Assembly (NCBI RefSeq): GCF_013030265.1 | Contig: NZ_WPZQ01000010.1 | Span: 1 to 64,000, forward strand | Direction: 5' to 3' | DNA from: Ruegeria arenilitoris | Lineage (GTDB): Bacteria; Pseudomonadota; Alphaproteobacteria; Rhodobacterales; Rhodobacteraceae | Length of the DNA: 64,000 nt | Shown: in pieces, positions 1 to 9,177 of the stretch | Position numbering within the stretch: the first letter of the stretch is position 1 | Layout: each line of letters begins with the position of its first letter | The notes under the pieces: generated by a model | Databases searched by the model: none | What the model was told of the DNA's origin: nothing | The model's input: the letters and a program-made list of their open reading frames with translations, nothing else | Made by a program: the position numbers and the translations under genes

Positions 1-256
1 CGTCAGGCCGTCTCTCCGACCCGTCAGCACCGCCTCAGCAGCGCCGGTGAAGGGGGTTCTAAGGATAACCAACAAAAGCCGCAAGTGGAAAATTCAAAGA
101 ACTTGAAAAAAACGGCATTTTCAAGAAAGTACGCTATTATTCAATTACTTAACCATTCAACTAACAGCCCAAAACCGCCAAATTGAGATGACAGGCCGCA
201 CGAATCCCACAACTGAACGCTATAATCACGGACTCACCAAAAGACTCACCCGCGAG
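1..256. other. Left-edge non-coding stretch
   Basis: No convincing gene is visible between the window edge and the end of msrQ. The only structure I see is an AT-rich inverted repeat with arms CTTGAAAA (102-109) and TTTTCAAG (118-125). It lies downstream of msrQ on the minus strand and lacks a clean T-run on either side. Confidence 0.4.
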
Positions 257-871
257 TCAGGTGGAATCGACCTGACGGAATCGCATAAGCAGGTTCGAAA
301 TCGGCAGCCGCAATGCCAGCAGCCCCAAAATGACAAGCAGATAGATCAGCGGCTCGATCTGGAATCCCTTGGCCAGCATCACGTAATGCAACCCGCCAAG
401 GATCGCCGCAAGATAGACCAGCCGATGCATCTTGCGCCAAGCTGGCCCCATCTTTCGCACAGACCAATTGTTTGAAGTAATCGCAAGCGGCAGCATGAGC
501 AGGAACGCCGCCATGCCGACAGTGATATAAGGACGCTTAACGATATCCGCCCAAATCTGGCTGGGCACCTGAACATCCAGAACCAACCAGACCAGAAGAT
601 GCAGCGCGACATATGAGAATGTCAGAACACCGATCGCACGGCGAAACTTCATCAGGTTCAGGTCGAAATGGCGCCGCAAAGGCGAGATGGCCAGACCGAG
701 GATCAAAAGCTGCAAGGCCAACTCGCCAAACTCGTGTTCCAATGCTTCGATGGGTTCGACCCCGAGACCGCCGGTGAACCCCAGATAGAACAACCAGGGT
801 GCGGGCAGAGCGCCTAACAGATACACGGCCCATACGGGAATGCGGCGCAGCAATTGGTTCACGGTCTGCAT
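257..871 (-). CDS. msrQ: MsrQ, heme-binding membrane subunit of the MsrPQ methionine sulfoxide reductase
   Basis: A 204-residue polytopic membrane protein of the YedZ/MsrQ ferric-reductase-like family. The family passes electrons from the quinone pool or flavin through heme b to periplasmic MsrP, which repairs oxidised methionines. About six hydrophobic segments are visible, with family-type histidines in FSYVALHLLVW and the MHRLVY and GGLHYVML regions. I chose the ATG at 871 because it lies 4 bases after the msrP stop (878-876); an ATG at 931 would overlap msrP by 56 bases and add a non-conserved leader. The position directly after msrP supports a two-gene operon. The family assignment is strong; electron source and activity are inferred from the family. 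Confidence 0.93.
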   Translation of the reverse strand: MQTVNQLLRRIPVWAVYLLGALPAPWLFYLGFTGGLGVEPIEALEHEFGELALQLLILGLAISPLRRHFDLNLMKFRRAIGVLTFSYVALHLLVWLVLDVQVPSQIWADIVKRPYITVGMAAFLLMLPLAITSNNWSVRKMGPAWRKMHRLVYLAAILGGLHYVMLAKGFQIEPLIYLLVILGLLALRLPISNLLMRFRQVDST

Positions 872-875
872 CGCT

Positions 876-1778
876 TCAGTAGTTCTCCGCCAGATCCATA
901 CCCTCATAGAGGCCAGCGACCTCTTCTTCATATCCGTTGAACATCAGGGTAGGTTCGCGGCGTGCAAAGAGACCGCCGCCAATGCGACGTTCCGATGCCT
1001 GCGACCAGCGCGGATGATTCACGTTCGGGTTCACATTACTATAGAACCCATACTCACGCGGGTTGGACATGTTCCAGCTGGTCGGTGGTTGCGTATCCGT
1101 AAGAGTAATACGGACAATCGATTTAATCGATTTGAAACCGTATTTCCACGGCACCACCAGGCGCAGTGGTGCACCATTCTGGTTGGGGATTGTCTTACCA
1201 TAGATGCCGGTGGCCATGATGGTCAGGGGATGCATCGCCTCGTCCAGACGCAGGCCTTCGCGATACGGCCATTCCAGAACAGGGAAACTGACACCCGGCA
1301 TTTCATCGGGGCGATAGGCGGTTTCGAACGCCACATATTTTGCACCGTCCTGAACGCCCGCCATCGCGAGCAGATCGGACAGTTCAAACCCGTTCCACGG
1401 AATCACCATCGACCAGGCCTCGACACAGCGGAACCGATAGATCCTTTCTTCAATAGTCATTTCGGACAGGATGTCTTTGAAGTCATAGTCACCCGGCCGA
1501 TCCACAAGACCGTCGATCTTGACGCTCCACGGCTCGGTGATCAGAGATCCTGCATATTTGGCAGGGTCATCCTTACCCGTCCCGAACTCATAGTAGTTAT
1601 TGTATGTGGTGATCTCTTCCCATGTGTTCGGCTCCAGTGCTTCCTGAGCGCTTGATGGTCTGGCAACCGCCGCCAACCCGACACCCGCCAGCCCGGCCAC
1701 AACTTGCCGCCGGTTCAGAAACGCCGCCCTCGGGGTGACGTCTGCATGTGTCAGTTTATTGGTCCAGCGATGCGCCAT
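876..1778 (-). CDS. msrP: MsrP, periplasmic molybdenum-dependent methionine sulfoxide reductase catalytic subunit
   Basis: A 300-residue YedY/MsrP oxidoreductase of the sulfite-oxidase fold. The N-terminus carries a twin-arginine signal (NRRQVVAG near residues 22-29, hydrophobic stretch, then SSAQ), so it should be exported folded with molybdopterin bound. The Mo-ligating cysteine is probably the one in [12 protein letters not shown]. The C-terminal part holds the usual PPTSWNM and [11 protein letters not shown] motifs. It reduces methionine sulfoxide in periplasmic proteins and partners with MsrQ encoded immediately downstream. The length is normal for the family. I recognised no hypochlorite-type two-component regulator next to it. 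Confidence 0.95.
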   Translation of the reverse strand: MAHRWTNKLTHADVTPRAAFLNRRQVVAGLAGVGLAAVARPSSAQEALEPNTWEEITTYNNYYEFGTGKDDPAKYAGSLITEPWSVKIDGLVDRPGDYDFKDILSEMTIEERIYRFRCVEAWSMVIPWNGFELSDLLAMAGVQDGAKYVAFETAYRPDEMPGVSFPVLEWPYREGLRLDEAMHPLTIMATGIYGKTIPNQNGAPLRLVVPWKYGFKSIKSIVRITLTDTQPPTSWNMSNPREYGFYSNVNPNVNHPRWSQASERRIGGGLFARREPTLMFNGYEEEVAGLYEGMDLAENY

Positions 1779-2186
1779 TTCAGTCTCCGTACTCTAATCA
1801 CCTTGGTATCGAGGTAGTCAGCTATTAGCACAGAGCCAAGGCAACATGCGTCACGATTGGGAGAAGTGATTGTAACGAAACCAGAGTGCCGCCACAGATA
1901 CAAATTCACTGAAGCGGATCGATTTTCATCCAGAGCAGGTCGGCCGAGGGTTGGAAATAACCCCTGAGGCCATCGTGGCCCAAAAAACCTTTCAGCAACA
2001 GGAGCGCCGCAGTCAGTATCTGCATAGCGCTGATATTAGAGAGAAAACTGTCGATATTCACTATCGTTCAGAATATTGATTGCCTAGCAGAAACAGAGAA
2101 CGCGACCATTGCGCCTGACATGGTCGGGACGGTGAATATGACAGCTAAAATGATCCTGTTGCTTTGGCCAAAAAGCGAAATTCAAC
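1779..2186. other. Divergent intergenic region between msrP and an AraC-type gene
   Basis: About 400 bases between divergently transcribed msrP (minus) and the AraC-family gene (plus). It must hold both promoters, but I could not single out a convincing -35/-10 pair, and I see no small gene with a good ribosome-binding site. Confidence 0.4.
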
Positions 2187-3209
2187 ATGAACAAGCATAG
2201 CCCTCAGGATCAGGTGCCAAATCATCTACTGAGGTCGATCTTCGATCTGCCGGATGTTTCAGAACATAAAGACGACGCAATAGCGGCCGCCCAGCTTGAT
2301 CCTGAATCATTGCGCGATGTCGGTTCGGCCATCCCCCGCGGTGCTGAAAACACTGTGCTGGAATTTCTGGCGACACATCTTGGCCGCCCCTTTGCCGGGG
2401 CCGAATTCGGAATAGCGCTTGATCCACGCAACAGTTCGCTGCTGACCTACATCCTGTTCAACTCAACGACATTGCATCACGCACTTCATCACATGCAGCG
2501 ATTTATGCCTGTCTCACGTCCGCAGGCTCTGATCGACATCCGCGAAACGCAGGATCACGTGGATGTCGTTATTGATGGCATCGGAACGCATTTGATGCTG
2601 AACACCCATCTCATCGAGTTTTCATTGGGGACCTTGCTTGGGGCGTTGCGCGTTGCCACCGGGGTCGATCGTCTGGCCACTCAGGTTGGCATATCCGGTG
2701 CCCGGCTACACGGCGCAAAGGAACTGGCTGCTGTATATGGGTGTCACGTAAGTCTGGAAGAAGACGCAAACTATCTGCGATTCCCAAAGTCGGTGCTGGC
2801 GCTATCCATTCGAGATGCGGATGCACATCTGCTTAGACATCTTACCAGCTACGGAGAGGTGTTGCTCAGCCGGAATCCCCGGGCCGTATCCAGACTGACA
2901 GACAAGGTTGGGCGGCATGTGTTGCATGGGATGGCTTCCGGACGGCCATCAATGGCTGAAACCGCCACTGCGCTCGGACTGTCGGAACGCACATTGACAC
3001 GCCGATTGCTGGAAGAAGGGACAAGTTTCAGGGAGATCGTGTCTGACGCTCAACTTAAGCTTGCACAAGCATTCCTAAGCGATCCCCACCTTTCATTGGC
3101 AGAGACCGCGCATCTTTGCGGCTTTTCAGACCAGAGCAGCTTTACACAAGCCTATCGAAGATGGACAGGCCGTACCCCGAAAGCAGACAGAATGTTGCTT
3201 ATAAAATAA
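2187..3209 (+). CDS. AraC-family transcriptional regulator with arabinose-binding-type N-terminal domain
   Basis: A 340-residue regulator. Residues ~20-220 resemble the domain found in OruR/ArgR-like and VirS-like AraC proteins (MQRFMPVSRPQAL is followed by an alpha/beta ligand domain). Residues ~245-335 form the double helix-turn-helix: the first helix pair is around TATALGLSERTLTRRL and the second around LAETAHLCGFSDQSSFTQAY, followed by the typical RWTGRTPKADR end. It stands alone, divergent from msrPQ and upstream of the large repeat protein, so its target cannot be assigned from context. The ATG at 2187 gives a full-length family member. The ligand is unknown. Confidence 0.88.
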   Translation: MNKHSPQDQVPNHLLRSIFDLPDVSEHKDDAIAAAQLDPESLRDVGSAIPRGAENTVLEFLATHLGRPFAGAEFGIALDPRNSSLLTYILFNSTTLHHALHHMQRFMPVSRPQALIDIRETQDHVDVVIDGIGTHLMLNTHLIEFSLGTLLGALRVATGVDRLATQVGISGARLHGAKELAAVYGCHVSLEEDANYLRFPKSVLALSIRDADAHLLRHLTSYGEVLLSRNPRAVSRLTDKVGRHVLHGMASGRPSMAETATALGLSERTLTRRLLEEGTSFREIVSDAQLKLAQAFLSDPHLSLAETAHLCGFSDQSSFTQAYRRWTGRTPKADRMLLIK

Positions 3210-3347
3210 CACGAATTTCGCGACTTATTGCCGATGGCGGAGATTCTAAAGGAATTGGCCACATTGGGACATGAATTTTGTGCTTCTCTTGTTACCTACG
3301 TCATCTCCACATGTGGATAATGCAATCATAGGTTGAGGTAGAATATC

Positions 3348-6300
3348 ATGTCCAAAGGAACTTTCACCGATTTCCTCTCGGCGCTGCTGGCGTTTGAATC
3401 GGGTTGGGACCGCGAGAGGTACGAAACAGGTGTCATTCAGGACTGGCAGCTGAATGCCTGGGCTGGCGGCGAAGTGACAAAGTTCTTCCCCAATTACACC
3501 AGTTGGGGCGATTTGAGTGATTCCGAGTGGGAGTCGATGGCCTATCGCTCGCAAAACTCGTTGGGTTTTGTCGGTTTCCAGTTTGGCGAGGCGTTGCTGA
3601 TCGATCTGGGTTACTATGACGACGACAAGTTTTACGGAAACGGGGAATCAACCAACAAATGGGATGGAACCTGGACCGGAAAAAACGGCGTCACCTCTCT
3701 CGAGGACTTTATGACGAAGGAGGCGCAGACCGTCGCCATTCAGGAAGCGTTCGGCTTCAACCTTCAGATCATTGAGGACGGGCTCAAGAACGCCGGCAAA
3801 AGCCTGGACGACTTTCTCGGCACAACGGCGACCTACACCAATGGCAATGGTGAAACCGTCACCGTTGAACTCACCCTCACAGGTATCATGGCCGCCGCTC
3901 ATTTGCGGGGTGCCTACGGGACATTGAATCTGTTGCTTGGCGGTGCCGTATCCACGGACGAATACGGCACTTCGATCCTGCAATACATCGGGCAGTTTGG
4001 CGGATTTGAAAGCCCTTCGGTCAGCGACATGATCGCCTTTTTTGAAGATCGCAAAACCGGCGACGAAGGCCTTGGTACACCAGGTGATGATACAAGTGGC
4101 GGATCTGGCGGTGGCTCAGGCAATAACCCCGGTGGATCATCGGGCGGCACAGCTGATGTAGACAAGGACAGCGCTGATGTTGTGTTGACCTGGTCCTACG
4201 GATCCAACACTGAGATCACGGATTTCGATCCTGCAAATGGCACGATCTTTGTCGACTGGATTTCAGCCAATGATCTTGTCATTACAGAAGTGAATGGCTC
4301 GGTCGTGTTTTCAGTGCCATCAAATCAGCAAACTCTGACGCTGGTCGGGGTAACTCTGGACGAGCTTTCTGCGCGCAACTTCACCATACTGGACGGCACT
4401 GCAGCGCAGGAGATCCTGAGCCTGATCGGTGACGGTACGACCGCGCCAGACCCTGATCCAGCGCCCGATCCAGATCCGACGCCCGACCCCGATCCGACGC
4501 CTGATCCAGATCCAACACCTGATCCAAACCCAGAGCCCACACCAGATCCGGATCCGTCACCCACTGAGACCGGTGACGCATTCAACAACCCCGGTATCAC
4601 AAAGCAGAATGCCGACGTGGTGGTCACATGGAACTATGGTCAGCAAACGGTCGTGACCGACTTCGATCCGGCGACTGATACCATCTTCATTGACTGGATC
4701 GGCGCAGATGCGTTCGAAATCTCGGAAGTGAATGGATCTGTCGTCATCAGAGTGCCATCAAACAACCAGACAATTACCCTGCAGGGCGTGACGCTGGCCG
4801 CGCTCGAGGCTTCGAACATTCATGCACTGGACTCCACAACCCGTGACGAGCTCGCAAATCTGATCTCTGGTGATGATGACAACGGTTCTGGTCACGGTGG
4901 CGGACATTCCGGTGGCGATGGGGGCGGTGATGGCCACACCCATATGCATGTGACCATCGGCTATGACAGCCCGGCGCGTGTGATCGATGGATTCAACCCC
5001 GATATGGGGGATGTCATCGAAATCAATGCCGATGTCGACGCCAGCGATTTCAGGATTTTCGAAGAATCCGGGGACGCACTGGGTCAGACCGTACGGATCA
5101 GCATCACTGTGGATGGGGTTACGACGCAAACGGTCCTGACCGGCATCAGCCTTGATGAACTGAAGATCGGGAACTTTTCAATCGACAATCAAGGCGTCCT
5201 GAACGAAATCTCCAGCGCGATTGGCCATGTTGCATCGACCCCCTCAATCGGTGGCTACACGCTTACTTATGACACAGACGGCTCAAACCCGGCTGAAGTC
5301 ACTGGCAGCACCGATGCGGGTGGCCGGGTGTTCAAAGCAGATAGCAATGCCGATGACATCACCGGCTTTGATCCGGCTGCCGATCAGCTAGATTTTGGCG
5401 GCACTTCGGTGCATGGCATGATCCTGACAAAGTCTGAGGCAGGCGAGATTGTGATCGACAGCCCGTGGTCGGATGCTGCCCAGATCGTACAGGGTGTGAC
5501 GTATCAGGATGTAGATATCAGCAGCTTTGGCGTCGTCGGAAACGAACATCTGCGCCAGGATCTTGGTGGCGTCGTTTCATGGGAGAAAGGCGTTGGACCG
5601 CGCGAAAGTGATACGGTCTACATCCGCAGTCATGAATACGGCCAGTCCGAGGTCATTGACAACTTTGATCCAACCTCCATGAAGATCAGCTTTCTTTACT
5701 TTGGCACACGCGAGCGCCTGAGCGTTGAAGATACCGACGCGGGGTTGGTGATCTCATCCCTGCCAAGTGGTCAGAGCTTTACCTTCACCGGTGTCACCAA
5801 AGCAGATCTGATCCCGGGTATGGTCGAATTCCACTTTGATCAGGTCATGGAGGATAATCTTGAGACCCCCTTTGGGTTTGATCAGAATGACGTGACCTTG
5901 GTCGATCGTACGGTTCTCTTGACTCCATCTGCCCCAAATGGCGCAACCACGGACGGATCGCAAACCCGCACCGGGGATATGACCGGCAGCATCTACGAAG
6001 ATGAAGACGCTGTCCCAGACTCGGGTTCCGAGGACAGCTCAGGTGGTGGCTCAACCGGAACACCCGCCGTAGGAAATGTCGTTCTCGGCGCTGGTGCAGA
6101 TACTGTGGATATCAATTGGAATTGGGGTACTCAGACCAGGATCAAAGGATTCGATCCTGACGAAGATAGCTTTGATTTCAACGCACTGACCGGCGATCAG
6201 ATCGATATCCACGAGGTAGATGGAAATCTTGAGATCGAGGTGCTGGGCAATGGTGGCAACGTCACCACCTTGGTGGGCATTCAGGCCGAAGACCTGAACC

Positions 6301-6398
6301 TGTCCAATTTGGATGCTGAGGCAAACAGCCCTCTTCTAGAGGAAGATGGCGCCTTGCTGACCCAGCTAGTCGATCTCGGGTTTGACACTGTCGCCTGA
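3348..6398 (+). CDS. Large repeat protein with possible lysozyme-like N-terminal domain and beta-rich repeats
   Basis: A 1016-residue acidic protein with no obvious Sec signal. Residues ~1-230 look globular. FESGWD near residue 24, GFVGFQFGEALL and GIMAAAHLRGAYG recall lysozyme/transglycosylase-like folds (catalytic Glu, G-x-QF motif), but this is inference by eye. After a Gly/Ser linker come roughly six diverged copies (~85-110 residues) of a module with a VVTWxYG strand, xITDFDPAxDTIF and a late LxGVTLxxL: ~271-360, ~418-508, ~533-626, ~637-750, ~754-845 and ~909-1008. Copies 1 and 2 are very alike; later ones drift. A Pro-Asp hexapeptide linker (~365-408) and a Gly/His-rich linker (~509-532) separate them. 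The acidic repeats and lack of signal peptide suggest type I secretion; no T1SS genes adjoin. Function unknown. Confidence 0.85.
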   Translation: MSKGTFTDFLSALLAFESGWDRERYETGVIQDWQLNAWAGGEVTKFFPNYTSWGDLSDSEWESMAYRSQNSLGFVGFQFGEALLIDLGYYDDDKFYGNGESTNKWDGTWTGKNGVTSLEDFMTKEAQTVAIQEAFGFNLQIIEDGLKNAGKSLDDFLGTTATYTNGNGETVTVELTLTGIMAAAHLRGAYGTLNLLLGGAVSTDEYGTSILQYIGQFGGFESPSVSDMIAFFEDRKTGDEGLGTPGDDTSGGSGGGSGNNPGGSSGGTADVDKDSADVVLTWSYGSNTEITDFDPANGTIFVDWISANDLVITEVNGSVVFSVPSNQQTLTLVGVTLDELSARNFTILDGTAAQEILSLIGDGTTAPDPDPAPDPDPTPDPDPTPDPDPTPDPNPEPTPDPDPSPTETGDAFNNPGITKQNADVVVTWNYGQQTVVTDFDPATDTIFIDWIGADAFEISEVNGSVVIRVPSNNQTITLQGVTLAALEASNIHALDSTTRDELANLISGDDDNGSGHGGGHSGGDGGGDGHTHMHVTIGYDSPARVIDGFNPDMGDVIEINADVDASDFRIFEESGDALGQTVRISITVDGVTTQTVLTGISLDELKIGNFSIDNQGVLNEISSAIGHVASTPSIGGYTLTYDTDGSNPAEVTGSTDAGGRVFKADSNADDITGFDPAADQLDFGGTSVHGMILTKSEAGEIVIDSPWSDAAQIVQGVTYQDVDISSFGVVGNEHLRQDLGGVVSWEKGVGPRESDTVYIRSHEYGQSEVIDNFDPTSMKISFLYFGTRERLSVEDTDAGLVISSLPSGQSFTFTGVTKADLIPGMVEFHFDQVMEDNLETPFGFDQNDVTLVDRTVLLTPSAPNGATTDGSQTRTGDMTGSIYEDEDAVPDSGSEDSSGGGSTGTPAVGNVVLGAGADTVDINWNWGTQTRIKGFDPDEDSFDFNALTGDQIDIHEVDGNLEIEVLGNGGNVTTLVGIQAEDLNLSNLDAEANSPLLEEDGALLTQLVDLGFDTVA
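4441..4563 (+). repeat. Imperfect 18-base tandem repeat encoding a Pro-Asp hexapeptide linker
   Basis: In-frame repeat within the large repeat protein. The unit encodes (T/A)PDPDP and recurs about five to six times, ending in variant NPEPTPDPDPSP. Codons vary between copies, so the peptide looks selected more than the DNA. It forms a stiff, extended spacer between the first two beta-rich modules. Confidence 0.8.
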
Positions 6399-6406
6399 AA
6401 CGTCAG

Positions 6407-6430
6407 GCAGGGGCGGTTCGCCGCCCCTGC
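6407..6430 (+). terminator. Hairpin terminator after the large repeat gene
   Basis: A perfect 10-base-pair stem, GCAGGGGCGG / CCGCCCCTGC, closed by a TTCG tetraloop, starts 8 bases after the stop codon of the repeat protein. It is followed by a moderately T-rich TCTCTCGATT. It would end the plus-strand transcript and could also protect against read-through from the convergent methyltransferase operon. Confidence 0.75.
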
Positions 6431-6509
6431 TCTCTCGATTACCTGGTCTGGAACCCCACGGGTTCAGGCGGCTCAATCAAATAGCTGTCGACACCCTGGC
6501 AAAGCCTTT

Positions 6510-7310
6510 TCAGCTGAGGGGCTTCTGAAACAGCGCAACAATTTGGTATGTTTTCAAAGCATCACGCTGATAGGCCCGCACCAATTCTTCCGGAGGCTCA
6601 AAATCTACCTGATCACGCTGTTCGCGGATCAGTTCAAATCCGGCTGCCTTAAAGCGGGTCAGCAAATCGTCAGCAGTGATCCTGTTCAGAGTATCGAACA
6701 TGGCCAACAGCAACTTCTTGTGCTGATCGCTAAGGTCCGAGTTGTTCACATCATCATGTACATCGCTGGTCTGCGAGATGAGATGTTCCCATCTGTTGTA
6801 GCCGATTGCCCAAAGGTGGCTTCCCTCCGGCGCGAAATACAAAGGTGAAATCTGGACAAAGAAATGCCCGCCCGGCTTTAGCCTATTGTAGAGATCCTCA
6901 AGTATGGAGGGATAAATCCGGTTGTTTACATGCTCGAAGACAGACCAGCTAAAGATAAGGTCGAATGGGCCATCGTTCGGAGTTTCCCCGGGAGCGATCT
7001 CCTGAAAGGTCAGCCTGTCGGGCACTTCCACACCAAAATGCTTCTGCAAGAATGGAGCGCAGGCTTCTGCTTCATTGTTAATGTCGACTCCGTGAACCTC
7101 GGCATCGAACAACAACGCGGCTCCGGCGGCAGAGGTACCACTGCCGCACCCGAAATCCAGAATCTTTTTACCGGTAATCCCGCCCGCCTCGGTCATCCAT
7201 TGATCGATAACCGTTGGAATGAACGAGAACTTCGCACGATCGTCCTCGGACGGAAGCTGTTCTGCAGCCTGTATGATCTGCGTCCTGAGATCCAAGGTTG
7301 ATTCAACCAT
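6510..7310 (-). CDS. Class I SAM-dependent methyltransferase
   Basis: A 266-residue methyltransferase. The SAM-binding motif I is KILDFGCGSGT (residues ~45-55), motif II ends in VHGVDIN, and LIFSWSVFEHV matches the post-motif region of the Methyltransf_11/25 type. The substrate is not apparent. It is the last gene of a minus-strand run with a TylF-like methyltransferase, a DxD glycosyltransferase and an FkbM fusion, so modification of a surface glycan or its precursor is the likeliest role (inference). The gap to the gene upstream is 21 bases. I see no signal peptide or membrane segment; it should act in the cytoplasm. Confidence 0.85.
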   Translation of the reverse strand: MVESTLDLRTQIIQAAEQLPSEDDRAKFSFIPTVIDQWMTEAGGITGKKILDFGCGSGTSAAGAALLFDAEVHGVDINNEAEACAPFLQKHFGVEVPDRLTFQEIAPGETPNDGPFDLIFSWSVFEHVNNRIYPSILEDLYNRLKPGGHFFVQISPLYFAPEGSHLWAIGYNRWEHLISQTSDVHDDVNNSDLSDQHKKLLLAMFDTLNRITADDLLTRFKAAGFELIREQRDQVDFEPPEELVRAYQRDALKTYQIVALFQKPLS

Positions 7311-7331
7311 GAGAATACCCTTTCTTCGTTC

Positions 7332-8066
7332 TTATATTTTGATGCAGAGTCTGACCTGATCGTTCACCCGGTTCAGCATCGGCGCGCGAATTGTCGAGAA
7401 GTATTCGTCCGTCGCCTTGCGAGAGCCTGACCAGTGGCCATAATCGTCGATGATCAGGACCCCGCCCGGTGCCAGCCGCGGGTAAAGAACATCAAGTTCG
7501 AACCGAGTGGATTCGTACCAATCAGTGTCGAGGCGCAGGACCGAGATTTGCTCGGGCAATTGATCCTTCAATGTCTCCATCACATCACCTTTTACAAAAC
7601 GCGCGTTTTGCGTTGAAAGGCCGGCTGCACCGAAGTTCTGCGAAACCTGGTCGAGCGACGCATAGCACCAGCCTGTTTCGTCGCCGAACGTCTCCATCAA
7701 TGCCGAAGCGCTGTCACCATTGACATCCACATCTGCTTCGGTCGGAGCAGTCATTCCTTCGTAGGTATCGTAGAGCCAAAGATCGCGCGGTTTGCCAAGT
7801 GCCTCGAACGTCAAACCGGCAAGGATCGCACTGCCGCCCATCCATGTGCCGCATTCGACAAAGTCACCGGCAATTCCCGCCGAATGCACATATTTGCACG
7901 CATTGTAGAGCGCGAACATCGCGTCCTTACCCGTCATCGAGAAATCACGAGACTTGAGGAACAATTCCATAAACTGTTCGTCTTCATCGATATCCCGGAT
8001 TGGATAATCTACAAGGTCCGCATCGTGTGTTTCGGAATATACAATCTTTCGAGGTGGAAGTGTCAT
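7332..8066 (-). CDS. TylF/MycF-type O-methyltransferase
   Basis: A 244-residue protein of the TylF (macrocin O-methyltransferase) family, which methylates sugar hydroxyls in a SAM- and metal-dependent reaction. Family signatures are GDFVECGTWMGGSA (residues ~62-75, SAM binding), LWLYDTYEGM, VLRLDTDWYEST and GGVLIIDDYGHW; the acidic residues of the last two are typical metal and active-site positions. Context with glycosyltransferases suggests O-methylation of a sugar in an exported glycan. The protein has normal family length. Which sugar is methylated cannot be read from the sequence. Confidence 0.9.
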   Translation of the reverse strand: MTLPPRKIVYSETHDADLVDYPIRDIDEDEQFMELFLKSRDFSMTGKDAMFALYNACKYVHSAGIAGDFVECGTWMGGSAILAGLTFEALGKPRDLWLYDTYEGMTAPTEADVDVNGDSASALMETFGDETGWCYASLDQVSQNFGAAGLSTQNARFVKGDVMETLKDQLPEQISVLRLDTDWYESTRFELDVLYPRLAPGGVLIIDDYGHWSGSRKATDEYFSTIRAPMLNRVNDQVRLCIKI

Positions 8067-8145
8067 CGGGGTACCATCACGTTGGGGAGAGGTGTTTAAG
8101 GGTTTAATCAGGTATCGTTGTATCCAACAGGAGCTTTGGACAAAT

Positions 8146-9177
8146 TCACTGGCGCATCAGGTCGGTGTTTTTCTCCAACCAACGCTGATAGCCGTCTTTG
8201 AATGGATCAGGGTAGTTTGTCCTCAGTTCCTCGCTATCCCTGTACAGCTCCCGTGCCTTTTTGGGAATCTTCGTACCATCCTGGAAAACGCCGTAATACC
8301 ACCAACCCGCTGGGATCGCAGGATCAGTAAAGCGTATGACCTCACGCTCATACCACGCCCAAAGTTCATAAACTTCAGAATTTCCCTCAGCGTACCTTTC
8401 GGTCATTGTGAAGCCAACAGGCCCAAGCTTGGTAAAATGATAGAAGCGCAGTGGCACGCCATTGATCAAAAGACCTCCCTCGGGGGAAACCGACATCGTC
8501 CTTTTGCTCAGGTTCCAGCTGGCAACATTGTATCCCGGATCCCGCAGAACCTTCACGTTATCGAAGTAACAGGGAATCAGGTTGCACCACTTCTGATCCA
8601 CGAACACGCCGATATCCAGCCGGTCATAGCACCATGTATTGAGACGTTCAGTCCACCAATCCGCAAAGGCACGCGCTTCTTCATCATTGCGAACGGCCAG
8701 GAACCCAAGGTTATAGGTACCGTAATGCAACGACGTGATCTCGTTATCGCGCACAGCCATTTCTTCGGTGTCTGGTGTGGTTTGATGCGGGGTAAGAACG
8801 ATCGACCAGTCATCCAGCAAATCGACAACAGGCTGCATTGTTGAGAACACGGCGATATCCGGGTCGAAATAGACGACCTTCTCAACCCCGGGCTGATCCA
8901 TAATATGCTTGAGTGCTTGCCCTTTAACAGCGGTGCAGGCTTCTACGATGTCGTGGCGAAATAACCAGGGTTCGGTCGTTTCGCCATACAATTCATCAGC
9001 CGTTACCAGGCGATCGAAGTCTTCATGCTCGATAGAATACTCGAACCCCTTTGGGGGATGATCCGTCAGAACCGCCCAGATGACCCAATCCGGATGCTGG
9101 CGCCGTAGCGAACTGGCAAGAACACGTGCCCGATTAAGATAACTGAATGAAAAGCTTGTAAATGCATGAACTGTCAT
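8146..9177 (-). CDS. Glycosyltransferase with DxD motif (GT8-like fold)
   Basis: A 343-residue protein starting with a typical GT-A strand and helix (AFTSFSFSYLNRARVLASSL) and carrying VVYFDPDIAVF at ~99-112, where the DxD-type acidic pair would bind metal and nucleotide sugar. Later parts (DQKWCNLIPCYF, YNVASWNL, FYHFTKLGP) match a family seen in bacterial glycan loci next to FkbM-type methyltransferases. The start ATG overlaps the end of the upstream FkbM fusion gene by 4 bases, which indicates translational coupling. Donor and acceptor are unknown. There are no membrane segments; it is probably cytoplasmic or membrane-peripheral. Confidence 0.82.
   Translation of the reverse strand: MTVHAFTSFSFSYLNRARVLASSLRRQHPDWVIWAVLTDHPPKGFEYSIEHEDFDRLVTADELYGETTEPWLFRHDIVEACTAVKGQALKHIMDQPGVEKVVYFDPDIAVFSTMQPVVDLLDDWSIVLTPHQTTPDTEEMAVRDNEITSLHYGTYNLGFLAVRNDEEARAFADWWTERLNTWCYDRLDIGVFVDQKWCNLIPCYFDNVKVLRDPGYNVASWNLSKRTMSVSPEGGLLINGVPLRFYHFTKLGPVGFTMTERYAEGNSEVYELWAWYEREVIRFTDPAIPAGWWYYGVFQDGTKIPKKARELYRDSEELRTNYPDPFKDGYQRWLEKNTDLMRQ

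Noticed and set aside
840..1655. A 271-codon plus-strand frame across msrP
   Set aside because: Antisense to msrP, which has a Tat signal and the catalytic Cys motif.
4441..4563. CRISPR or satellite-like array
   Set aside because: The repeats are in frame, encode a Pro-Asp linker and have no spacers.
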